Source: CAYRES01 sp964423425 (GTDB lineage: Bacteria > Actinomycetota > Thermoleophilia > RBG-16-64-13). Taken from it: DNA of 64,000 nucleotides. The translations under genes were made by a program, and so were the position numbers. The DNA lies in the NCBI GenBank assembly GCA_964423425.1, contig CAYRES010000002.1, positions 1 through 64,000 of the forward strand, in the 5' to 3' direction. Each line of letters begins with the position of its first letter. Positions within the stretch are counted from its first letter, which is position 1. Shown piece after piece: positions 35,706-44,142 of this stretch. Below the pieces are notes generated by a model. It was not told the origin of the DNA, did no database searches, and worked only from the letters and a program-made list of their open reading frames with translations.

Positions 35706-35860
35706 GCACCTTCTCACGGAGGACAAGCAGCCGCTCGGCTCAACGTATCGGTGCGTACCGTTTACTACTGGATTGCGCACGGGAGGCTCCCCGCGCTCCA
35801 GTTGTGAGAGAGACGTGTGCGAGTGCCTGCCGACGACGTGGAGCAACTCGTCCGCGTCCA
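35706..35860 (+). pseudogene. Decayed helix-turn-helix (excisionase/MerR-like HTH_17) gene
   Basis: Reading from 35724 gives QAAARLNVSVRTVYYWIAHG, RLPALQL, an in-frame TGA at 35805-35807, then ERRVRVPADDVEQLVRVHS. This is the standard excisionase-type helix-turn-helix pattern, interrupted by one stop. The expected preceding residues LLTEDKQ are found in another frame just upstream (35710-35730), which implies a frameshift as well. No intact frame spans the domain, so it looks like a small regulator or excisionase gene in decay. It lies in the otherwise empty 500 bases between the DUF2807 lipoprotein and the YbaK-like gene. Confidence 0.6.
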
Positions 35861-36004
35861 CAGTCGTGCCCCTCGGCGCACACTCTCATCATGGCTCCGG
35901 GTGGCCCGTCTCCCCTCCCTTCCGCATTTGCCCGCCGCGGCCCGCCCGGTTACCATGCTGAAGCGTGGGTGTGTGGAAAGGCGGGGGAGAAAGGCTGGAC
36001 GCGT

Positions 36005-36472
36005 ATGAGTGTGGAGGATGTGAGGCGTTTCTTTCGGGAGAAGGGCGTGGAGCGGCCCATTCTCGAGTTCGAGAAGAGCAGTGCCACGGTCGAGTTGGCG
36101 GCCAAGGCGCTCGGCGTGGAGCCTGCGCTCATCGCCAAGACGTTGGCCTTCCGTGCGGGTGAGCGGCCGCTCATCGTGGTGGCGAGAGGTGACGCCCGCA
36201 TCGACAATCGCAAGTTCAAGGACACCTTCAGGGCCAAGCCCAAGATGATCCCCGCCGATGAGGTGGAAGAGCTGACCGGCCACGCGGTGGGCGGCGTGTG
36301 CCCCTTCGGTCTGCGCACGGAGGTGGATGTGTATCTGGATCTCTCCCTGCGTGACTTCGAGACGGTGTTCCCGGCGGCAGGAGCCGGCAACAACGCGGTG
36401 GAGATGACGCCCGAGGAGCTGCTCGAAGTGACCGGGGCGAGCTGGGTGGACGTCTGCCGGGATGCCGGATAG
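36005..36472 (+). CDS. YbaK/ProX-type aminoacyl-tRNA deacylase domain protein
   Basis: A 155-residue single-domain protein. The core AAKALGVEPALIAKTLAFRA contains the catalytic lysine of the YbaK/ProX family, and GGVCPFGLR plus the closing NAVEMTPEELLEVTGA are conserved. These enzymes hydrolyse mischarged tRNA, for example Cys-tRNA(Pro) or Ala-tRNA(Pro). ATG 36005 lies behind GGGGGAGAAAGG. The GH1 gene follows after 11 bases. Confidence 0.9.
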   Translation: MSVEDVRRFFREKGVERPILEFEKSSATVELAAKALGVEPALIAKTLAFRAGERPLIVVARGDARIDNRKFKDTFRAKPKMIPADEVEELTGHAVGGVCPFGLRTEVDVYLDLSLRDFETVFPAAGAGNNAVEMTPEELLEVTGASWVDVCRDAG

Positions 36473-36483
36473 CAGGCGGACCG

Positions 36484-37797
36484 ATGCCCCCCAGCCGCCC
36501 GCGTTCGCGAATCGAGGTGCCGTCCGGATTCATCGTGGGGGCGGCTACCTCCACCCACCAGATAGAGGGTGGGCGGGACCAATGGACGGTGTTCGAAGAA
36601 GAGAACGCCCAACGGCTGGCCCGGGTAGCGGCGCGGACCGGGGCCCGCACCCAGTACGGTCAGGGTCTCCGGCCGCTCGAAGCCTGGAGCCGGGTGGAGC
36701 AGGACGCCGTTTCTCCGCATAACTACGTCTGCGGGGGAGGCTGCGATGCCCGGCGGAGGTACCGCGATGACATTGCTCTGGCGGCTGCGCTCGGCCTGCA
36801 GGCCTACCGCTTTACGGTAAGCTGGGCGGCCTTGGAGCCGAAACCCGGCCGCATCGATACCGACACCCTCGCCTACTACATCGACGTCATCCGCCAATGC
36901 CGCCGCCACGGTCTCGAGCCATTCGTGGGGTTGTGGCACTTCGCGCATCCGTGGTGGTTCGAGGAGAGGGGTGGGTGGAGCGGGAAGGGGAAGTGGCCGG
37001 TCGCGCGGTTCGTCTCCTTCGCCCGGCGGGTGGCTGAAGCACTGAGAGGTGAGGCCCGCTTCTTCCTACCCCTCAATGAGCCCGAGATGTACGCGATCAT
37101 GTCGTATCTCGCCGGAGCGTGGCCTCCGGAGCGGATCAGTGTCCGGTTGTGCCTGAGGGTGCTTCGTAACCTGGCCGCCGCCCACCGGGGAGCATACCGG
37201 GTGATCAAGCGGCTGGACGCGAGTGCCCAGGTGGGTTCCGCGCTTCACACCATGTACTTCGACGCGCGGGATGCTCTTTCGCGACCGCTTGCCGGGTTGC
37301 TCGACCGGTGGCTGAACGATTGGTTCTTGGCCTGGATTGCCGGCCGCTCCGACTTCCTGGGCGTGAACTACTACCAGCACGTGGCCATTCGCAATCTGGT
37401 TCCTTTCCGCGACCTGGGCCTGCCGCGCTCCGATCTCGGCTGGCAGCTCAGCCCGCTGGGGCTGTACGAAGTACTGATGCGACGCCGCGGGCTGGGCCTG
37501 CCTGTCTTCGTGACCGAGTACGGGCTGGCCGACGCACAGGACCGCCACCGGGAGTGGTACTTGCGGGAGGGTCTTCGCATGGCGGCGGCCGCGATCTGTG
37601 CCGGGGTGGACGTACGCGGCCTCTTCGTGTGGAGCCTGCTCGACAACTTCGAGTGGCGCTTCGGCTGGTGGCCCCGCTTCGGGCTGATCGAGGTCGACCG
37701 CCTCACCGGGGAGCGGCGGGTGCGGGAGAGCGCGTGGGAGATGGCACCTCTGCTGGGGACGCCGTCCGCGGGGTCAAACCCCCGGTCAGACATGTAG
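36484..37797 (+). CDS. Glycoside hydrolase family 1 (beta-glycosidase)
   Basis: A 437-residue cytoplasmic retaining beta-glycosidase, of normal GH1 length. VGAATSTHQIEGG opens the barrel; the acid/base glutamate is in LPLNEPEMY and the nucleophile in FVTEYGLAD, where the family's usual TENG is TEYG. The C-terminal SLLDNFEWRFGWWPRFGLIEVD is typical and binds the substrate. The aglycone/glycone preference cannot be read, though the altered residue next to the nucleophile may change it. Confidence 0.92.
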   Translation: MPPSRPRSRIEVPSGFIVGAATSTHQIEGGRDQWTVFEEENAQRLARVAARTGARTQYGQGLRPLEAWSRVEQDAVSPHNYVCGGGCDARRRYRDDIALAAALGLQAYRFTVSWAALEPKPGRIDTDTLAYYIDVIRQCRRHGLEPFVGLWHFAHPWWFEERGGWSGKGKWPVARFVSFARRVAEALRGEARFFLPLNEPEMYAIMSYLAGAWPPERISVRLCLRVLRNLAAAHRGAYRVIKRLDASAQVGSALHTMYFDARDALSRPLAGLLDRWLNDWFLAWIAGRSDFLGVNYYQHVAIRNLVPFRDLGLPRSDLGWQLSPLGLYEVLMRRRGLGLPVFVTEYGLADAQDRHREWYLREGLRMAAAAICAGVDVRGLFVWSLLDNFEWRFGWWPRFGLIEVDRLTGERRVRESAWEMAPLLGTPSAGSNPRSDM

Positions 37798-37845
37798 TCG
37801 CTGCCCTGGCGCCCCGGGGGACTTGGGGCGATACTGAAGGATGAC

Positions 37846-39117
37846 ATGTGCGCTGAGACCCACGTCTACAACTGTGATGCCAAGGGGGAGACCGTGATTC
37901 TTGCCTGCTCGGAATGTGACCGCACTTCGTCCTGGGGCACCATGGGCCGTTGCGCCGCCTGTGGGGCCATTCTCAGGCCTGGGTATGATGAAGAGGAGGT
38001 GGCGGTTCTCGCCGATATTCAGCCTGGTCCCGGCATCGATCGTTACCGGGCGGTGCTGCCGGTGGAGCGGCCGCTTCCGTGCTTGGGAGAAGGCGATACT
38101 CCGCTGGTGAGCTCCCAGCGCCTCGGTTCTTCCTTCGGCTGTAGCCGTCTCTACTTCAAGAACGAAGGGCGCAATCCCACGGGGGCGTTCAAGGACCGGG
38201 CCGGTGTGATGGCTTCCGCACTGGCCTTGGAGGCGGGCAAGGCAGGGCTGGTGACGGCCTCCTCGGGCAACTCCGCGGCGGCGCTCTCGGCGTTCGCCGC
38301 CGCCGCCGGCCTCGAGTGCGTGGTGCTGCTCGAGCCCGGTAATCCTCCCGGCAAGGTCCGCCAGATGCTGGCCACCGGGGCCCGGGTGGTGCCGGTGGAG
38401 GGCATGTTCGCCCACGGACCGGACGGTACCGACGACATGGTGTCGGAGGTTGCCGGCCTGCTCGACTACTACCCCGCCTTCGTGTGGGCTCCTGTGAACC
38501 CCTACATCTTGGAGGGGATCAAGACCATCTCCTACGAAGTGGCCGCGCGGTTGCCCGGTGTTCCCGACGTGGTGGTCTGTCCGACCGGGGGAGGGGACAT
38601 GCTGGCCGCCCAGTGGCGCGGCTACAAGGAGCTTCTGCGGGCCGGGGTCATCGACCGGTTGCCGCGGATGATGGCCGTGCAGTCGCTGGCGGCGGCGCCT
38701 CTTCTGGTGGCCTTCCACATGGGGAGGAAGCGGGTGGCCGCCATCCCCAAACCGGCGTCGCGGTTGTCCGGACTCAACGTCCCCTTCACCGGCGAGCACG
38801 CCCTGGAGGCGGTGCGGGAGTCCGGGGGTACGGTCACGGCCATAAGTGACGATCAGGCCTTTGCCATGCAGGCACGTCTCGCCCGGGAAGAGGGCGTGTG
38901 GGTGGAGCCGGCGGGCGCGGCGGCGGTGGCTGCGTTGCCGGGGTTGCTCGCCGAAGGGCTGGTCGAACCCGAGGAGACGATCGTGTGCGTGTTGAGTGGG
39001 GCGGGGTTCAAAGACGCCACCCTCGCCGCACCGGTCGCGCAGAACCTGGGAGCCAAACCGGCCGTGCCCTTCGAGGCGGAAGTGGTGGTGGAGGAATTGG
39101 AGGCCGGCGCCCGGTAG
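37846..39117 (+). CDS. thrC: Threonine synthase
   Basis: A 423-residue PLP-dependent enzyme converting O-phosphohomoserine to threonine. An N-terminal zinc-ribbon-like pair (CSECDRTSSWG, CAACGAIL) is common in this branch. The Schiff-base lysine is in NPTGAFKDRAG, the substrate loop is TASSGNSAAALSAF, and the phosphate-binding glycine loop is VVCPTGGGDMLAAQ. A related PLP lyase such as cysteate or diaminopropionate-type enzyme is possible but less likely. It stands alone between the GH1 and nucleotide-sugar genes. Confidence 0.87.
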   Translation: MCAETHVYNCDAKGETVILACSECDRTSSWGTMGRCAACGAILRPGYDEEEVAVLADIQPGPGIDRYRAVLPVERPLPCLGEGDTPLVSSQRLGSSFGCSRLYFKNEGRNPTGAFKDRAGVMASALALEAGKAGLVTASSGNSAAALSAFAAAAGLECVVLLEPGNPPGKVRQMLATGARVVPVEGMFAHGPDGTDDMVSEVAGLLDYYPAFVWAPVNPYILEGIKTISYEVAARLPGVPDVVVCPTGGGDMLAAQWRGYKELLRAGVIDRLPRMMAVQSLAAAPLLVAFHMGRKRVAAIPKPASRLSGLNVPFTGEHALEAVRESGGTVTAISDDQAFAMQARLAREEGVWVEPAGAAAVAALPGLLAEGLVEPEETIVCVLSGAGFKDATLAAPVAQNLGAKPAVPFEAEVVVEELEAGAR

Positions 39118-39234
39118 GTCTTGGGGGGTAGGTTGCGGGCGAAGTCCTGCTACCATCACGGAGAGAGACGTGTGCATCGGTACGGGCATCGGCATCGGCG
39201 GTGAACGCACAAGGCGGGAAAGGGGCTTTTGACC

Positions 39235-40362
39235 ATGGACACCATCCTCGTTACCGGAGCCGCTGGGTTCGTGGGACGGCATCTCCTGGAAGCGCTCAAA
39301 GAGCGATACCCGGGAGCCCGACTCTGCCTGCTCGACCACCCCACGAGTGGCATCTGCGGCGCGGGGCGGCTGCTCGAGACTCGTGGTCCGGAGGTTCACG
39401 TGGCCGCCGACCTCAGCTGCGCGGGCGACCTGAGCGTCGCCATGGATGGGCTGGTGCGGGAAGCGGGCGCACCCGACGCGGTGTTCCATCTGGCGGGACA
39501 GGCGGCGGTGGGGCGTTCCTTTCTGGCTCCTTCGTCCACGTACGAGGCCAACGTGGTCGGCACCGCTCGGTTGCTCGAGGCGCTGGTCGACTACAGCGTC
39601 ACTGCTCGGGTGCTGATCCCGAGTTCGGCCCAGGTGTATGGGGCGCCGGTCGCCCGCCATTCTGCCGATGACGCCGGTGAAGTCCTTGTCCTGCTTGACG
39701 AGACCGCTCCCATCGGGCCGTCCAGTCACTATGGGGCGAGCAAGTTCGCACAGGAGGAAGTGGGGCGGCTCTTCTACGAGACGACGGGGCTTCCGGTCTT
39801 CATCACGCGGGCCTTCAATCATCTCGGTCCCGGTCAGAGCACTGGATTCGTGCTGCCGGACTTTGCGCGCCAGATCGCCATGGCCGAGCGGGAAGCGGCA
39901 GCGGCGAAGGAGGAAGCGGCCTCCGAAGGCAACCATGGCGACTCGGCCGTGGCCGCTGCACACGGGACTACCGCCGCGGTTGCCGCGCCGGCTGCGGCTG
40001 CCTCCATCCGCGTGGGCAACCTCGGGGCCCGGCGCGACTACCTCGACGTGCGCGACGTGGTCGACGCGTACCTCACCGTCATCGAAGCGGGAGAACCCGG
40101 CCGGGCATACAACGTGGCCTCCGGCAGGGCGTGGTCGGCCCGGGAGCTTCTCGACATGCTGGTCGCGGACGCCCGGGTTCCCATCGAGGTGGTGGTTGAC
40201 GACAGGCTGCTCCGGCCTGTCGACGTGCCGGTGCTGGCGGGCGACGCTTCCCGCATGCGGGCGCTGGGCTGGGAGCCACGCCACGGTGTGGAAGAGGCCG
40301 TGCGCGACACTCTCGAATACTGGCGTAGGATGACGGGCGCCCGCGTAGGCCGGGAAGGTTGA
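39235..40362 (+). CDS. rmd: GDP-6-deoxy-4-keto-mannose reductase-like NAD(P)-dependent epimerase
   Basis: A 375-residue short-chain dehydrogenase of the extended type. The nucleotide motif is VTGAAGFVGRHL, the catalytic pair YGASK, and SFLAPSSTYEANVVGT and RDYLDVRDVVDAYL are typical of Rmd. It would reduce the product of the adjacent GDP-mannose dehydratase to GDP-D-rhamnose or a related deoxyhexose. An Ala-rich insertion spans residues 218-257. ATG 39235 follows AAAGGGG by nine bases. The gene ends one base before gmd starts. Confidence 0.86.
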   Translation: MDTILVTGAAGFVGRHLLEALKERYPGARLCLLDHPTSGICGAGRLLETRGPEVHVAADLSCAGDLSVAMDGLVREAGAPDAVFHLAGQAAVGRSFLAPSSTYEANVVGTARLLEALVDYSVTARVLIPSSAQVYGAPVARHSADDAGEVLVLLDETAPIGPSSHYGASKFAQEEVGRLFYETTGLPVFITRAFNHLGPGQSTGFVLPDFARQIAMAEREAAAAKEEAASEGNHGDSAVAAAHGTTAAVAAPAAAASIRVGNLGARRDYLDVRDVVDAYLTVIEAGEPGRAYNVASGRAWSARELLDMLVADARVPIEVVVDDRLLRPVDVPVLAGDASRMRALGWEPRHGVEEAVRDTLEYWRRMTGARVGREG

Positions 40363-40363
40363 C

Positions 40364-41356
40364 ATGGTCGCCCGCACCGCGCTCATCACCGGCATCACCG
40401 GACAGGACGGCAGCTACCTGGCCGAGCACCTGCTCTCCTTGGGCTACCGAGTGTGCGGGGTGGTGCGTCGCTCCGCCTCGGAGAACTTCTGGCGCATTGC
40501 CCACCTGCGGGACGACATCGAACTCATCCAGGCCGACCTGCTCGACCAGAGCTCCCTCGACCTGGCCGTGCGGCACGTCAAGCCCGACGAGGTCTACAAC
40601 CTGGCGGCTCAGTCTTTCGTCCCCACCAGCTGGGAGCAGCCCATCCTCACCGCCGAGTTCACTGCTGTCGGCGTCACCCGCATGTTGGAGGCCCTGCGCA
40701 AGCACGACCGAGCCGTACGCTTCTACCAGGCCTCCTCCAGCGAGATGTTCGGCAAGGTGAGGGAAGTGCCCCAGACCGAATCCACCCCCTTCCACCCCCG
40801 CTCCCCTTACGGCTGCGCCAAGGCCTACGGTCACTTCATCACGGTCAACTACCGCGAATCCTACGGTCTGCACGCCTCCTGCGGCATCCTGTTCAACCAC
40901 GAATCACCCCGTCGTGGCCTGGAGTTCGTTACCCGCAAGATCACCCACGAGGTGGCCCGCATCGCTCACGGTCTCTCCACCGAACTCAGGCTGGGCACCC
41001 TCGAAGCCAAGCGCGACTGGGGCTATGCCGGCGACTACGTGCGTGCCATGCACCTGATGCTGCAGCAGGACGAGCCCGGCGACTACGTCATTGCCACGGG
41101 CGAGACCCACTCGGTGCAGGAGTTCGTGGAGGCGGCCTTCGCCGAGGCCGGTCTCGACTGGCGTGAGTACGTGGTGCAGGACGAGCGCTTCATGCGCCCC
41201 GCTGAGGTTGAGCTTCTGGTAGGTGACGCCACCAAGGCGAAACGAGTGCTGGACTGGCGGCCCGCGGTCGGCTTCCGGGGGCTGGTGAAGCTCATGGTCG
41301 AGGCCGACATGGAGTGGGTGGCCCGGCAGAAGAGCAAGCGGCGGTCGCCCCTGTAG
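40364..41356 (+). CDS. gmd: GDP-mannose 4,6-dehydratase
   Basis: A 330-residue enzyme converting GDP-D-mannose to GDP-4-keto-6-deoxy-D-mannose. Motifs: LITGITGQDGSYLAEHLL (NADP site), YNLAAQSFVPTSWEQP, the Ser/Ser/Glu triad region ASSSEMFGKV, YGCAKAYGH (catalytic Y and K), and NHESPRRGLEFVTRKI. With Rmd it supplies a deoxyhexose for surface glycans. It converges on the TPR gene, whose stop codon lies one base away, so no intergenic terminator is possible. Confidence 0.95.
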   Translation: MVARTALITGITGQDGSYLAEHLLSLGYRVCGVVRRSASENFWRIAHLRDDIELIQADLLDQSSLDLAVRHVKPDEVYNLAAQSFVPTSWEQPILTAEFTAVGVTRMLEALRKHDRAVRFYQASSSEMFGKVREVPQTESTPFHPRSPYGCAKAYGHFITVNYRESYGLHASCGILFNHESPRRGLEFVTRKITHEVARIAHGLSTELRLGTLEAKRDWGYAGDYVRAMHLMLQQDEPGDYVIATGETHSVQEFVEAAFAEAGLDWREYVVQDERFMRPAEVELLVGDATKAKRVLDWRPAVGFRGLVKLMVEADMEWVARQKSKRRSPL

Positions 41357-41357
41357 A

Positions 41358-42992
41358 TCAGTCGATCACGTTCAATCCTGCGGCGGCCAAGCCTTCCAAG
41401 AGATGGGCTTCGATCTCTTCGTTGTGAACAAAACGCTCGATGAGTAGGCCGCCACGCTCTCGGAAGTCCGGCCGTAGGTCCAGGAGTTCGGCCACTGCTT
41501 GGCGGCCTTCGTCCACATTGCTGAGCATCCCCAGGGCAGCAGCTCGGAGCAGCGGAGCCCAGAAGAAGCCCGGCGTGTTGAACAGCCTTGCTTCAGCGAG
41601 AGCGGCGCGGTATTCCCCTCGCCGGAAATGGTCCAGAAACGGGGCGTGGTGGAAGTACCTGTAGTAGTTGGGGTTGAGCTCCATGGCCTGCCGGACCAGC
41701 GACAGCCCCTCATCCCACTCACCACACAGGACGAGGCAGACTCCTATGTGACCGATGGGAAGGCAGGCGTCGGTGTTGAGTTCCACACAGCGCCGCGCAT
41801 GAAAGAAGAACTGTTCCAACTCGCGTCGCTGAACATAGGCGTAGGCGAGTACCATCTCCGACAATTGGCTCCCAGCATCCAGGTCGACCGCGTGGCGCGC
41901 GAAGGACAGCGCCGTATCCAACGGGGTCTCGACGAGACCGAACATGTAGTTGTAGTCGTGTATGCACGCTTCGGCCATCATGGCGTGGGCGAAGGCGTGG
42001 TGGGGAGCACGCTCGAGCATCTTCGTGAGCGAGCCATGCAGGGCCGTGAACTGGGTCGGTGTGCGCGTAGGGGTGTTCAGATAGCGGAAGACCGCTGGAT
42101 AGAAGGGAAGATCGCCGGAACGGGTGCCCGCGTACTTCAGAAGCAATGAGCGGGGGATGGCGCCGGCGAGATCCGCAAGCAGACAGGCCGCCTCTCGAGC
42201 GATGTCGGCCTGGGCCGCAAAAGCAGTGTCGGCAGTGAAGTGGCGGTAGAAAGGCGCCGACCACTGCACCTTACCGGTGGCGCAATCCTGAAGTACAAGC
42301 GAGACTCTGAGGGTGTCTTCGGGGCACGCTACCGTGCCGGAGAGGCGCAGGTCGGCCGTTGGATGGGCCGAGGATTCGCGGGTCTCTCCCTGCGCGTCGC
42401 GTTGATCCTCCCGCACTGGGGGCGGTACAACCCTCAAGGCTTCGAAGCGGGCCAAGGCGGTCGCGAGTTCTTGTGAGAGACCACGAACCTGAAGGTCCGG
42501 CAGACTCTCCGGAGTGAGATTGACGAGATAGTCGACCATCAGCGTGGGCTCAGCAAGGAAGCCGTCGTAGTTCTCTTGGGAAGGGGACGCGTCAGGCCCT
42601 TCATGACCCATCGTTGAGAACACCGGGCGGTAGGTGCCCACCGGGATCTGTATTCTCAAGCGGTCGGACGCCCCCTCTGTCAGGTAATAGCGCTCAAGAG
42701 AACGCCGCACTCTTCCCGCCTGAGTACGCACCAAGGAGTCCGCGCTGGGATCGAAGCCCTCATGCCGCCCCAAGAGCCGGATTGCGATCGTATAGGCTTT
42801 GAGCCGCTCGCCCCTCCCCGCGAGTGCCTCTTCCACTACGAAGCGCAGGAAACTGCTGTTGCGGCGCGAGTTGAGGAAGTCGGGAAAAGCCAGTATGCGC
42901 TCCAACTCCGTTCGCACATCGCTTGGTGATGGAGCCATGGAGGCACTGTGCTTTGGAGTGTCATCAGACAGCCCGTGTATCAAGCAGACCAT
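41358..42992 (-). CDS. TPR protein with adenylate-cyclase-regulator-like N-terminal domain
   Basis: A 544-residue protein. Residues 20-125 (FLNSRRNSSFLRFVVEEA, LKAYTIAIRLLGR, VRTQAGRVRRSLERYYLTEG, VGTYRPVF) form a domain known from the N-terminus of many TPR proteins annotated as adenylate cyclases or regulators. The middle (residues 150-270) resembles a FlgO/TolB-N type beta domain; the C-terminal half has tetratricopeptide-like helices. No cyclase catalytic domain is present. It is divergent from a peptide-transporter operon and may sense or control it. The start is uncertain: ATG 42992 has GGGGGAG too near, and ATG 42938 has no clear ribosome site. Confidence 0.72.
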   Translation of the reverse strand: MVCLIHGLSDDTPKHSASMAPSPSDVRTELERILAFPDFLNSRRNSSFLRFVVEEALAGRGERLKAYTIAIRLLGRHEGFDPSADSLVRTQAGRVRRSLERYYLTEGASDRLRIQIPVGTYRPVFSTMGHEGPDASPSQENYDGFLAEPTLMVDYLVNLTPESLPDLQVRGLSQELATALARFEALRVVPPPVREDQRDAQGETRESSAHPTADLRLSGTVACPEDTLRVSLVLQDCATGKVQWSAPFYRHFTADTAFAAQADIAREAACLLADLAGAIPRSLLLKYAGTRSGDLPFYPAVFRYLNTPTRTPTQFTALHGSLTKMLERAPHHAFAHAMMAEACIHDYNYMFGLVETPLDTALSFARHAVDLDAGSQLSEMVLAYAYVQRRELEQFFFHARRCVELNTDACLPIGHIGVCLVLCGEWDEGLSLVRQAMELNPNYYRYFHHAPFLDHFRRGEYRAALAEARLFNTPGFFWAPLLRAAALGMLSNVDEGRQAVAELLDLRPDFRERGGLLIERFVHNEEIEAHLLEGLAAAGLNVID

Positions 42993-43058
42993 CTCCCCCG
43001 TGCGCCTTCGTCCCCTTTGCGCTGTGGCCGCCCTGCGGCGATGCTTGATAGGTTGCTC

Positions 43059-43095
43059 CTGAACGTGACGGTGTCACACGGTGTTCCACGTTCAG
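43059..43095. promoter_or_regulatory. Inverted repeat with internal direct repeat, divergent promoter region
   Basis: CTGAACGTG and CACGTTCAG form 9-bp perfect arms around 19 bases that themselves contain ACGGTGT twice, ten bases apart. It lies in the 163-base region between the TPR gene and the oppD-type gene. A weak promoter (TTCAGG 43091-43096, 17 bases, TAAGAT 43114-43119) overlaps the right arm and points to the transporter. A regulator-binding site is likely. Confidence 0.5.
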
Positions 43096-43155
43096 GGCGG
43101 CCGCGGATGATTCTAAGATAACAGAAATGAGGAGTCCGCCTCTGGGGGTCACTGT

Positions 43156-44142
43156 ATGCCCGCACTTCTCGAGGTGCAAGATCTGAAGACCCATTTCTTC
43201 ACGCGCCAAGGCGTGGTGAGGGCTGTCGACGGCATCAGCTATACCGTCGACCGGGGTCGAACTGTTGGCATCGTCGGAGAGAGCGGGTGCGGCAAGAGCG
43301 TGGGCGCCTTGTCTATCGTAGGGCTCGTCCCCAATCCGCCGGGGAGGGTAGTGGGCGGCAGCATACGCTTCGACGGACAAGAGCTGACGACGATGTCGAA
43401 GCGAGAGATGGGACGCATTCGTGGTGCCGAGATATCCGTGGTGTTTCAGGACCCGATGACTTCCCTCAATCCGGTGATGAACATCCGCACCCAGCTCACC
43501 GAAGGACTGCGTTTTCACCGGGGAATTGATGGACGGAAGGCGACCGCGCGTGCGATTGAGCTTCTCGAACTCGTCGGCATACCCGACTCGGCAAGGAGGC
43601 TCAAGGAGTTCCCACACCAGCTGTCGGGCGGCATGCGTCAACGGGTCATGATCGCCATTGCCTTGGCCTGCAGCCCCAAGCTCATCATCTGTGACGAGCC
43701 CACCACTGCGCTCGATGTCACCATACAGGCTCAGATTCTCGAGCTTCTTGCCCAATTGCAGCGTGACTCAGGGATGGCCATGATCCTGATCACCCACGAT
43801 CTCGGGGTGATAGCAGGTGTTACCGACGAAGTGATAATCATGTATGCGGGGACCATCGTCGAGAAGGCGCCGACCACCCAGATATTTCATAGCCCGCAAC
43901 ACCCCTACACGCGGGCACTTCTGGCTTCGGTGCCTCGTCTCGACGGAGGCGAGCGCGAGTTTCTCGAGGCCATACCGGGTGCGCCTCCGGATTTGGCCGA
44001 CCCACCGGCGGGCTGTAGATTCTCGCCGCGCTGCACCGAGCGGGACGATTGCTGCCGCGCGGACGCTCCCGAGCTCGTAGGGACGGCGTCTTCTGATCAT
44101 TGGGTGGCGTGCTGGCGGCACGGGGGGTCGTGCGGCCTGTGA
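43156..44142 (+). CDS. Oligopeptide ABC transporter ATPase (OppD type)
   Basis: A 328-residue ATPase. Walker A GESGCGKS, signature LSGGMRQRVMIAIALAC, Walker B IICDEPTTALDVT, with the C-terminal oligopeptide motif CRFSPRCTERDDCC. First gene of the second peptide-transporter operon. GGGGGT lies six bases before ATG 43156. It overlaps the next ATPase gene by GTGA. Confidence 0.94.
   Translation: MPALLEVQDLKTHFFTRQGVVRAVDGISYTVDRGRTVGIVGESGCGKSVGALSIVGLVPNPPGRVVGGSIRFDGQELTTMSKREMGRIRGAEISVVFQDPMTSLNPVMNIRTQLTEGLRFHRGIDGRKATARAIELLELVGIPDSARRLKEFPHQLSGGMRQRVMIAIALACSPKLIICDEPTTALDVTIQAQILELLAQLQRDSGMAMILITHDLGVIAGVTDEVIIMYAGTIVEKAPTTQIFHSPQHPYTRALLASVPRLDGGEREFLEAIPGAPPDLADPPAGCRFSPRCTERDDCCRADAPELVGTASSDHWVACWRHGGSCGL

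Noticed and set aside
37786..40398. Long minus-strand open frame of 870 codons over threonine synthase and the reductase gene
   Set aside because: It is antisense to two well-supported genes, has His/Arg/Gly-rich composition typical of a complementary GC-rich frame, and shows no domain.
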